This document shows positions 1 through 5,847 of a stretch of 8,359 bases of DNA, one piece after another. The first letter of the stretch is position 1; each line of letters opens with the position of its first letter. The notes under the pieces were generated by a model that saw only the letters and a list, made by a program, of their open reading frames with translations, searched no databases and was not told the origin of the DNA. The position numbers and the translations under genes are program-made. The stretch is from CAYVZU01 sp964455935 (GTDB lineage Bacteria; Fibrobacterota; CAYVZU01), in NCBI GenBank assembly GCA_964455935.1, contig CAYVZU010000151.1, positions 1 through 8,359 of the forward strand, given 5' to 3'.

Positions 1-1047
1 CAGGCCGTCGAGGCCGGGGCCGGGCGGCTCGTCCAGCACGACGGCCGTAACATTGTCGCGTCGCGCATCGCCCAATTGCACGGCCGATAGGGTAACACGT
101 TTGGCCGGGACCCGCCGGCCATCGGCCAAAGAGACCTGCATGGCTTCGGCCGCGCTTAAATCCAATCCCAGTCTGGCCGCGAACAGGGCCGACAGGGTGA
201 CCATCGAGGCGCCGGTATCCAGAAGGAACCGGCCAACACGCTTTTTGTTGATCGTGACCGGAAGAATGAGATGTTGGCCGGGTTGGCTGGGGACTGCAAT
301 CTCGGTGCTGGAGAAATCCCGTCCCAACTCCTGGTAAATTTCCTTGGCCCTGGCCCGGAAAGACTTTTCCGAAAGTGATGCGCCGGCCGATGGGCGATTC
401 TCCTTGAGCAATCTTGGGAAATCTCTCAGCCGCAGACCGTAAGCCGTCAGCGCGGGCATTCCCCGGCCCAGGTCAACCTCAAGCTGCGCGATCTCGGCCT
501 GGAGCAGGCTCACCTGAGAACGATTCGTGTTCACCCCGGCCACCAGCTGATTGTACTGCTCGGGATCCAATTCGGGTTTTGCGTCCCGAAGCTTTTTGGA
601 GGCCGCCAGGTAGACTTTCTCGACTTTTCGCAATTCCGCCTGGGCCTGGCGCGAGCGCTCGGACTTTTCCCGACACATGCGGGCCTCGGCCACAGCCTCT
701 GTGCGCAATGCCTGAAGCTCCTTTAGCAATTTTGATACGGGTTCGCAGCCCGGAGGAATAAAGCGGTCGTTGTCGAAGAACTCCGCATGCCATTGGTTCC
801 GGATTACGGCGTTTGCGGTTGAGTCGGACCGCACGACTTTGGCAACCTCGCCGCGCTGAATTGTCGTGGAACCAAAGCCCAGATCCATGACGATCTGTTC
901 GCTGGTTTGCGAGAGGATGACACCCTGGACCTGACCTCCGTTTCGCAGGAGAACCGTGTCGGCCGTACACAGGCGTGAGAACGCAAGCAGTACCAAGAGA
1001 AGCCCGAACGCTTGAGTTTGGCCGCGCGGAGGAATTTGATTTCTCAT
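1..1047 (-). CDS. Secreted retropepsin-like aspartic protease with coiled-coil linker (3' end beyond window)
   Basis: This frame is open from the ATG at 1047 down to the window edge (349 codons, no stop), so the C-terminus is missing. Residues 1-29 look like a signal peptide: basic start, hydrophobic LLLVLLAF core, then CTA before Asp30. Residues 30-73 (start TVLLRNGGQVQG) resemble the small beta-rich domain often found after the signal peptide in such proteins. Residues about 103-195 are rich in Glu, Lys, Arg, Ala and Leu and look coiled-coil. From about 258 a retropepsin-like domain begins, with FLLDTGAS at 274-281 (Asp277 as catalytic Asp) followed by MVTLSALFAARLGL. The visible end, DEPPGPGLDGL, leads into the usual second conserved block. 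Such domains cleave peptides as dimers; the location is inferred to be periplasmic or extracellular. The substrate is unknown. No good Shine-Dalgarno precedes the ATG, so the start rests on the signal peptide. It is divergent from the aminotransferase gene. Confidence 0.85.
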   Translation of the reverse strand, partial: MRNQIPPRGQTQAFGLLLVLLAFSRLCTADTVLLRNGGQVQGVILSQTSEQIVMDLGFGSTTIQRGEVAKVVRSDSTANAVIRNQWHAEFFDNDRFIPPGCEPVSKLLKELQALRTEAVAEARMCREKSERSRQAQAELRKVEKVYLAASKKLRDAKPELDPEQYNQLVAGVNTNRSQVSLLQAEIAQLEVDLGRGMPALTAYGLRLRDFPRLLKENRPSAGASLSEKSFRARAKEIYQELGRDFSSTEIAVPSQPGQHLILPVTINKKRVGRFLLDTGASMVTLSALFAARLGLDLSAAEAMQVSLADGRRVPAKRVTLSAVQLGDARRDNVTAVVLDEPPGPGLDGL

Positions 1048-1100
1048 GGATATGAAAAAGACATCCAAAGCCCGGAGTTGTCAAGATGGCATAGAGCGTT

Positions 1101-1141
1101 ACCGGTTGACGGTTATCGATTGACCGGTCCAGAATGGACCG
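1101..1141. promoter_or_regulatory. Candidate operator cluster in divergent spacer
   Basis: The 280-base spacer between the divergent protease and aminotransferase genes holds a perfect 6-base inverted repeat, cggtcc-agaat-ggaccg (1125-1141). It also has two copies of the palindrome accggt, at 1101-1106 and 1123-1128, set 22 bases apart (about two helical turns). Related ttga-type words recur at 1106, 1120, 1184 and 1211. This fits a regulator-binding region for one or both genes, but no convincing -35/-10 pair was found, so the role is inferred from symmetry and position only. Nothing else was recognised in the rest of the spacer. Confidence 0.3.
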
Positions 1142-1327
1142 AATCTGGATGACCCGGCGCCTGCTTCCCCAAAAACGGCTATTGATTGAGCGGAAAAATG
1201 ACACTTCGAATTGACCACTCTGATACACGCCCAGCTGCGCCTCTGGCATGGATCATTTCCTGGAGGGAGTATTATATTTCCTCTCCATTAAAATTGGAAT
1301 GGCCAATCTCAATCAACGAGGCTGAAG

Positions 1328-2560
1328 ATGAAAAGCGCTCCGATTAAGGAACTCAAAAAGTCCAGCAAGCTTCTCAATGTGCGATATGCAATCCGGGGTC
1401 CCGTGCATTCCGAAGCCAAGAAGATTGAAGCCGAGGGTCATCGGGTCATCAAACTCAATATCGGCAATCCGGCCCCATTCGGTTTTGAGACTCCTGCCGA
1501 AGTGCTTAATGAGATGATTGCAAATCTCCCAAAATCAGAGGGTTACAGCGACTCAAAAGGGGTTGTTGTTGCCCGGCAGGCGGTCCTTGATTATGTGCGG
1601 TCGCGCGGCCTGCCCAACGTGGGCCTGGAAGATATCTATCTTGGAAACGGGGCCAGCGAGCTGATCGTAATGGCCATGCAGGCCCTCTGTAACAAGGGCG
1701 ACGAAGTATTGGTCCCGACTCCCGATTACCCGCTATGGACGGCGGCCGTGAATCTTTCCGGCGGAAAGGCTGTCCATTACCTGTGCGACGAAAAATCCGA
1801 TTGGGCGCCGGACCTCAAGGATATGGCGCGAAAGATCACGCCAAAGACCAAGGCCGTGGTTGTCATCAATCCCAACAACCCAACCGGCGCCGTGTACCCG
1901 CGGCCGGTTCTTGAAAAAATCGCCGCCCTGGCGCGCAAACACAATCTGCTCGTGTTCTCCGATGAAATCTACGACATGGTGCTCTATGACGGAGTCGAAC
2001 ATACGTCCATGGGCGCCCTGCTCACGGATCGGATGGTGATCACCATGGGTGGCATTTCCAAGAACTTTCTGGCCGCGGGTTTCCGGGCCGGATGGATGAT
2101 TCTCTCGGGCGACAAGAGCCGGGCCAAAAACTACATCGATGGGCTGGAGGTGCTTTCCAGCATGCGGCTTTGCAGCAATGTGCCGGCCCAATACGCAATT
2201 CCGCCTTGCCTTCGGGAAAGCAATCCTGTCATTGGCCAAATGACCAGTCCGGGTGGAAGGCTGTATCAGCAGCGCGAGACCATCGATCGGATGCTCAACG
2301 CCATTCCCGGGATGTCGTGCACAAAGGCCAAGGGGGCGTTTTATGTTTTTCCCCGCATGGATCCCAAAAAATACCCAATTAAAAACGACATGGAGTTTGT
2401 GCTCGATCTTCTGCGGACGGAAAAAGTGCTGGTGGTTCACGGCACAGGCCACAACTGGCCCAAGCCGGATCATTTTCGCATTGTGTTCCTGCCCAAGGTC
2501 GAGGACCTCAAGGTCGCTTTGGAGAGAATTGCCGGATTCATGCAGCGGTGGAAACCGTGA
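1328..2560 (+). CDS. alaA: PLP-dependent aminotransferase, AlaA type (alanine-synthesising transaminase family)
   Basis: This 410-residue fold-type I aminotransferase closely resembles E. coli AlaA (YfbQ) from memory, sharing blocks such as IRGPV, KLNIGNPAPFGF, PDYPLWTAAV, VHYLCDE and NPNNPTGAVY. AlaA makes alanine from pyruvate using glutamate as amino donor, in the cytoplasm. The PLP-binding lysine is Lys245 in GGISKNFLAAGFRAGW; Asp212 in SDEIY should contact the pyridine nitrogen; NPNNPTG at 181-187 is the cofactor loop; Arg384 in DHFRIV should bind the substrate carboxylate. Length matches the family. The ATG is preceded by gagg at 1318-1321 with 6 bases of spacing. The N-terminus is a few residues longer than in E. 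coli (MKSAPIKELK before KSSKL). Close relatives use aspartate or branched-chain substrates, so exact specificity is less certain than the family. The rhamnose genes follow in the same direction after 101 bases; co-transcription is possible but not shown. Confidence 0.92.
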   Translation: MKSAPIKELKKSSKLLNVRYAIRGPVHSEAKKIEAEGHRVIKLNIGNPAPFGFETPAEVLNEMIANLPKSEGYSDSKGVVVARQAVLDYVRSRGLPNVGLEDIYLGNGASELIVMAMQALCNKGDEVLVPTPDYPLWTAAVNLSGGKAVHYLCDEKSDWAPDLKDMARKITPKTKAVVVINPNNPTGAVYPRPVLEKIAALARKHNLLVFSDEIYDMVLYDGVEHTSMGALLTDRMVITMGGISKNFLAAGFRAGWMILSGDKSRAKNYIDGLEVLSSMRLCSNVPAQYAIPPCLRESNPVIGQMTSPGGRLYQQRETIDRMLNAIPGMSCTKAKGAFYVFPRMDPKKYPIKNDMEFVLDLLRTEKVLVVHGTGHNWPKPDHFRIVFLPKVEDLKVALERIAGFMQRWKP

Positions 2561-2568
2561 CGGGATGT

Positions 2569-2598
2569 CCACAGATATCGCAGACGATCACAGATGCT
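2569..2598. repeat. Short cacaga-type tandem repeat in intergenic spacer
   Basis: Just after the aminotransferase stop there are three imperfect units of about ten bases beginning ccacagat, cgcagac and cacagat; the exact word cacagat occurs at 2570-2576 and 2589-2595. The pattern resembles dispersed intergenic repeats built on cacagat that I recall from several bacterial phyla. Whether other copies exist in this genome cannot be seen here. Confidence 0.35.
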
Positions 2599-2600
2599 CA

Positions 2601-2629
2601 GCCCGCGGTCATTGGCGCAATCCGCGGGC
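2601..2629. other. Strong two-tier intergenic hairpin between alaA and rhaB
   Basis: Arms gcccgcgg (2601-2608) and ccgcgggc (2622-2629) pair perfectly over 8 bases, nearly all G-C. Inside them attg (2611-2614) pairs with caat (2618-2621) around a 3-base gcg loop, leaving only a 2-base tc bulge at 2609-2610. No T-run follows on either strand, so it is not a canonical intrinsic terminator. A messenger processing or stabilising structure, an attenuating fold ahead of rhaB, or part of a dispersed palindromic repeat are all possible. Confidence 0.6.
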
Positions 2630-2661
2630 AAATCCTGGTCTTCACGGAAAGGGAATGATGC

Positions 2662-4134
2662 GTGGCCGTAAAAAACAATCACAACTTTCTCGCCTTTGAC
2701 TTGGGCGCGGGCAGCGGCCGCGCAATGTTGGGCACGCTTGCACAAGACCGGCTCGAACTTCGCGAGCTGCATCGTTTTCCCAATCGAATTCTTGAGCGCA
2801 ACGGCGGTCTATTCTGGAATCTTCCGGGGCTCTTTGAGGAGATCAAGAAAGGACTCCAGGCTTCAATGGGCACCGGCGTTTCACTCGACGGCCTGGGTGT
2901 TGATACCTGGGGAGTCGATTTCGGCCTGCTTTCCAAAACCGGCGAGCTTCTTGAACTTCCTTCCTGTTATCGCGACCCAAGGACCAACGGCGCCATCGAG
3001 TTGTTTCTGGAACGCATGCCCGCATCCGAGATCTACCGGCGGACAGGAACGCAGTTTCTGCAATTCAACACGCTGTTTCAGCTCTATTCCATGGTGCGGG
3101 ATCCTTCCGGGCTGCTGGCACAAGCCGGCAAGCTTCTCTTTATGCCCGATCTTTTCAAATTCCTGCTTTCGGGAATCAAAGAAACCGAATTCACCATCGC
3201 CTCGACATCGCAGTTGCTCAATCTCACCAGCGGCGATTGGGACCCGGATCTCCTCTTGGCCCTGGGAATCCCCGCCGGCCTGATGCCTTGCATCCGCGCT
3301 CCGGGCACGCATTCCGGGACGCTCGATGCCTGCGTTGCTCGGGAGATCGGGATCGGTTCGATCCCGGTGATTCCCACGGCCGGCCATGATACCGCTTCGG
3401 CCGTTGCAGCCGTGCCGGCCCGCGAGAAAGAGGGATGGGCCTACCTGAGCTGCGGAACATGGTCTTTGCTGGGCATTGAACTGCGCGCGCCGATTTTAAC
3501 GGAAAAGGCGCGGTTGGCCGGGTTTACCAATGAAGGCGGGGTCGACAACCGAATTCGATTTCTTAAAAATATCAACGGGCTCTGGCTGATGCAGAAATGC
3601 ATGGAGGCCTGGGGGAATACCACGCATAAGCAGGTGGAGGAAGCCATCCTTGCCGCGCCCGCACTGCGGAGCGTGGTTGAGCCGGATCATCCGGACTTCC
3701 TGAATCCCGCGGATATGCCACGGGCAATTCAGGATTTCTGCAAGCGAACCGGTCAGCCGGTCCCCTCGACGCAGGGTGAAATTGGGCGCTGCATTCTGGA
3801 GAGCCTGGCATTGAAATACTCTCTTGTGCTGGAGTCGCTGGGCCGGTTTGGTCCGGCGCCCATCAAGGTTCTCCACATGATCGGCGGCGGCATCCAAAAC
3901 CAGGTCTTGTGCCAATTCACGGCCGATGCAACAAGGATCCCTGTCTGCGCCGGTCCTGTCGAAGCAACCGCCATTGGCAACGTGCTGGTCCAGGCCATGG
4001 CCGGCGGGGTTGTCCGGGATCTGGAACACCTGCGAAGGATTGTCAGAGACTCATTTCCGGTGAAAGAATACCATCCCCGGTCTGGATTCGAATGGGCCGA
4101 AGCCAAAGAGAAGCTGCGAAAGCTCGGTTATTAG
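2662..4134 (+). CDS. rhaB: L-rhamnulokinase RhaB
   Basis: RhaB phosphorylates L-rhamnulose with ATP to L-rhamnulose-1-phosphate, the second step of L-rhamnose breakdown in the cytoplasm. The protein has 490 residues, almost exactly the E. coli length, with the FGGY/ASKHA kinase layout. The first phosphate-binding loop is FDLGAGSGR at 12-20; GVDTWGVDFGLL at 79-90 and YRDPR at 103-107 line the sugar site; the catalytic base should be Asp243 in TAGHDTASAV; CGTWSLLG at 264-271 and GGGIQN at 408-413 form the nucleotide-binding parts; GPVEATAIGN at 431-440 is typical of RhaB. Translation starts at GTG: an in-frame tga at 2656-2658 excludes any upstream start, the nearby ATGs at 2655 and 2658 are in another frame, and a purine-rich ggaaaggga at 2646-2654 serves as ribosome site. 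rhaA follows 42 bases later, so the two genes form an operon. Confidence 0.96.
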   Translation: MAVKNNHNFLAFDLGAGSGRAMLGTLAQDRLELRELHRFPNRILERNGGLFWNLPGLFEEIKKGLQASMGTGVSLDGLGVDTWGVDFGLLSKTGELLELPSCYRDPRTNGAIELFLERMPASEIYRRTGTQFLQFNTLFQLYSMVRDPSGLLAQAGKLLFMPDLFKFLLSGIKETEFTIASTSQLLNLTSGDWDPDLLLALGIPAGLMPCIRAPGTHSGTLDACVAREIGIGSIPVIPTAGHDTASAVAAVPAREKEGWAYLSCGTWSLLGIELRAPILTEKARLAGFTNEGGVDNRIRFLKNINGLWLMQKCMEAWGNTTHKQVEEAILAAPALRSVVEPDHPDFLNPADMPRAIQDFCKRTGQPVPSTQGEIGRCILESLALKYSLVLESLGRFGPAPIKVLHMIGGGIQNQVLCQFTADATRIPVCAGPVEATAIGNVLVQAMAGGVVRDLEHLRRIVRDSFPVKEYHPRSGFEWAEAKEKLRKLGY

Positions 4135-4162
4135 AAAGACCCATCGGATACGACGACCCCTT

Positions 4163-4169
4163 AAGGAGA
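4163..4169 (+). promoter_or_regulatory. Ribosome binding site that decides the rhaA start
   Basis: The word aaggaga matches the anti-Shine-Dalgarno. It lies only 1 base before the ATG at 4171 but 7 bases before the ATG at 4177, both in the same frame. Normal spacing therefore favours 4177. Confidence 0.75.
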
Positions 4170-4176
4170 AATGCGG

Positions 4177-5448
4177 ATGAGCGGAAATCAAATCCAGAAA
4201 CGATACGAATCAGCTAAACAGCAGTATGCCGAGTGGGGCGTGAATACGGAAGCGGCGCTTTCGGCGCTGAAGCAAATTTCGCTTTCGCTTCATTGCTGGC
4301 AGGGCGACGACGTGGGGGGCTTTGAGCGGCCTTTGGCATCGCTTTCGGGCGGCGGTATTCAGGTTTCGGGTAACTACCCGGGCAAGGCCCGTACCGTGGC
4401 TGAATTGCGCCAGGATCTGGAGAAGGCCTACTCCCTGCTGCCCGGACGGCATCGTCTTAATCTTCATGCCATCTACGGCGAATTCGGGCCCAAGTTTGTT
4501 GATCGCGATGCGATGGGACCCCAACATTTTCGCGGGTGGATCGACTGGGCCAAGGCGAAGAAGATCAAGCTGGACTTCAACGCCACGCTCTTTTCGCATC
4601 CCAAAGCCGAGTCCGGGTTCACGCTTAGCAACGCCGATGCAGCGATACGCGGCTTCTGGATCGAGCATGTGAAAAGCTGCCGGGAGATTGCGGCGGCCAT
4701 GGGAAAAAACCTGGGGAGCGCCTGCATTCACAATCTATGGATTCCCGACGGATCGAAGGATGAGCCGGTGGACCGCTGGACTCCACGCGAGATCCTCCGC
4801 AATTCGCTGGATGAGATCTATGGCGCCAAGCATACCCCGGCCGCGTTGAAGGATGCCGTGGAGGGAAAGCTATTCGGGTTGGGCAGCGAGTCGTATGTGG
4901 TGGGCTCGCACGATTTTTATCTGAGCTATGCCATTTCGCGCAAAAAGATGATTTGTCTCGATATGGGGCATTTTCATCCCACCGAGTCTGTGGCAGACAA
5001 GATTTCCGCGATCCTGCCGTTCTCGAACGAAATCCTGCTGCACGTCAGCCGCGGCGTGCGCTGGGATAGCGATCATGTCGTGATCTTTAATGATGATCTA
5101 AGGGCGCTGGCTGGGGAGATCGTGCGTGGCAACGCACTGGATCGCACGCATATCGCACTGGATTATTTTGACGCGAGTCTCAATCGGGTGGGGGCTTGGG
5201 TTGTGGGCGCACGAGCCACGCTCAAGGCGCTTCTTGCGGCCCTGTTGCAGCCGCAAAAGGCTCTGCGCAAACACGAGCGCGACGGCGACAACTTCATGCG
5301 TCTTTCCCTGACCGAGGATGTCAAGGCCCTGCCGCTTGGAAGCGTCTGGGATTATTATTGCGAAATAAAGGGTGTGGCGCCCGACCGCCTATGGCAGCAG
5401 GAAGTGCTGCAATACGAGAGAGATGTGCTCGCCAAGAGAAAGGGATAA
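4177..5448 (+). CDS. rhaA: L-rhamnose isomerase RhaA
   Basis: RhaA interconverts L-rhamnose and L-rhamnulose, the entry step of the pathway, as a cytoplasmic metal-dependent (Mn) TIM-barrel isomerase. From the ATG at 4177 it has 423 residues, close to the 419 of the E. coli enzyme. Signature blocks are visible: LHCWQGDDVGGFE at 38-50, GNYPGKAR at 65-72, RLNLHAIY at 93-100, LDFNATLFSHP at 132-142, CLDMGHFHPTE at 260-270, HVSRGVRWDSDHVV at 289-302 and LDYFDASLNR at 328-337. Aligning by eye to E. coli, all seven metal ligands are kept: Glu229, Asp262, His265, His289, Asp297, Asp299 and Asp329. A start at 4171 would add two residues but leaves the ribosome site too close. It lies 42 bases after rhaB. 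The order rhaB-rhaA matches enteric operons, but rhaD, which would cleave the phosphorylated product, does not follow. Confidence 0.97.
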   Translation: MSGNQIQKRYESAKQQYAEWGVNTEAALSALKQISLSLHCWQGDDVGGFERPLASLSGGGIQVSGNYPGKARTVAELRQDLEKAYSLLPGRHRLNLHAIYGEFGPKFVDRDAMGPQHFRGWIDWAKAKKIKLDFNATLFSHPKAESGFTLSNADAAIRGFWIEHVKSCREIAAAMGKNLGSACIHNLWIPDGSKDEPVDRWTPREILRNSLDEIYGAKHTPAALKDAVEGKLFGLGSESYVVGSHDFYLSYAISRKKMICLDMGHFHPTESVADKISAILPFSNEILLHVSRGVRWDSDHVVIFNDDLRALAGEIVRGNALDRTHIALDYFDASLNRVGAWVVGARATLKALLAALLQPQKALRKHERDGDNFMRLSLTEDVKALPLGSVWDYYCEIKGVAPDRLWQQEVLQYERDVLAKRKG

Positions 5449-5533
5449 TGCGCCCCGCATTTCCTGTTGACGGAGCGGTTTGCGGGACACTCTGGTAACT
5501 GATTCATGCGGCTTTTGATTGGGGACTCAAAAT

Positions 5534-5562
5534 AAAAAAAGCCGACGATTTTCATCGCCGGC
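5534..5562 (-). terminator. Intrinsic terminator reading on the minus strand
   Basis: Arms at 5541-5549 (gccgacgat) and 5554-5562 (atcgccggc) close a 4-base loop, and a run of seven A at 5534-5540 becomes a U-run on the minus-strand RNA. Strand choice is supported twice: the U-run exists only on the minus strand, and the one imperfect position (5545/5558) is an A-C mismatch in plus RNA but a G-U wobble in minus RNA, giving an unbroken 9-pair stem. No minus-strand gene was found upstream of it. The upstream word cggctttt (5509-5516) can also pair with aaaagccg (5537-5544), which may be incidental. Confidence 0.7.
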
Positions 5563-5581
5563 TCCCTTGAGGAAAGTAGCA

Positions 5582-5606
5582 AAGAAGAAAGCAGCTATTT
5601 CTTCTT
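5582..5606. other. 9-base-pair A/G-T/C hairpin
   Basis: Arms aagaagaaa (5582-5590) and tttcttctt (5598-5606) are perfect inverted repeats around the 7-base loop gcagcta. One arm is pure purine and the other pure pyrimidine. It lies 20 bases from the terminator on that signal's upstream (minus-strand) side. The stem has only three G-C pairs and its role is unknown. Confidence 0.45.
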
Positions 5607-5702
5607 ACTCATTAAAATAGTGGCCCATCATGTCAAAATCAAGAGTTGTATTTCTAATGGAATCAATGGCTTATAAAGATTCTTCAAATTTCGCAAGTGA
5701 TA

Positions 5703-5714
5703 TTAATCGATTAA
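5703..5714. promoter_or_regulatory. Perfect 12-base palindrome, candidate operator
   Basis: The word ttaatcgattaa is a perfect palindrome in the AT-rich leader, 133 bases upstream of the lipoprotein start. It could be a binding site for a dimeric regulator, but AT-rich DNA produces short palindromes by chance and no promoter elements were placed relative to it. Confidence 0.25.
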
Positions 5715-5847
5715 GCTGTCATCCTCTGACCGATTCTTCCGGACTTTGCAGGTTGATGTTCAATGAAGGTATCTTTAAGAATTGTAATTCCAAATGTGGC
5801 GAAGGAATTTTCGGGCGCATCCGATCCATTCAAAGGAGAATGCATAT

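Larger units (their letters stand above)
5449..5847. other. 399-base AT-rich spacer between rhaA and the SurA-like lipoprotein gene
   Basis: No supported gene lies here. Composition drops sharply: 5641-5820 is about 37% GC by hand count. The spacer contains a weak stem right after rhaA (cccgca 5454-5459 with tgcggg 5481-5486), a minus-strand terminator (5534-5562), a 9-base-pair hairpin (5582-5606), a 12-base palindrome (5703-5714) and the ribosome site aaggaga (5833-5839) of the next gene. The promoter of the lipoprotein gene is probably in the AT-rich half, but no -35/-10 pair with good spacing stands out. Confidence 0.7.

Noticed and set aside
1079..1084. Perfect minus-strand TTGACA as -35 box for the protease gene
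   Set aside because: At normal spacing the -10 position reads tctttt, a poor match, and the start point would fall almost on the ATG.
479..1249. Long minus-strand open frame of 256 codons
   Set aside because: It overlaps the protease gene in another frame, is rich in Arg, Gly and Pro as GC-rich shadows are, and shows no domain; the protease frame has a signal peptide, coiled coil and DTGAS.
1733..2572. Minus-strand open frame of 279 codons opposite alaA
   Set aside because: It is antisense to a gene with clear family motifs, and its translation is His/Gly-rich with no recognisable domain.
3496..4029. Minus-strand open frame of 177 codons opposite rhaB
   Set aside because: Antisense shadow of a well-supported kinase gene; no ribosome site or domain.
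4171..4173. ATG two codons upstream as rhaA start
   Set aside because: The ribosome site ends at 4169, leaving 1 base of spacing; ATG 4177 gives 7 bases.
5519..5620. Lysine-rich plus-strand stretch KVAKKKAA resembling histone-like protein tails
   Set aside because: The frame has only about 33 codons, starts with TTG without a ribosome site, and reads through the terminator hairpin; the similarity is probably due to the purine-rich stem.
5794..5847. Upstream extension of the lipoprotein frame by 18 codons
   Set aside because: It would place the lipoprotein signal inside the protein and run across the ribosome site at 5833-5839; ATG 5848 has correct spacing and exposes the signal.
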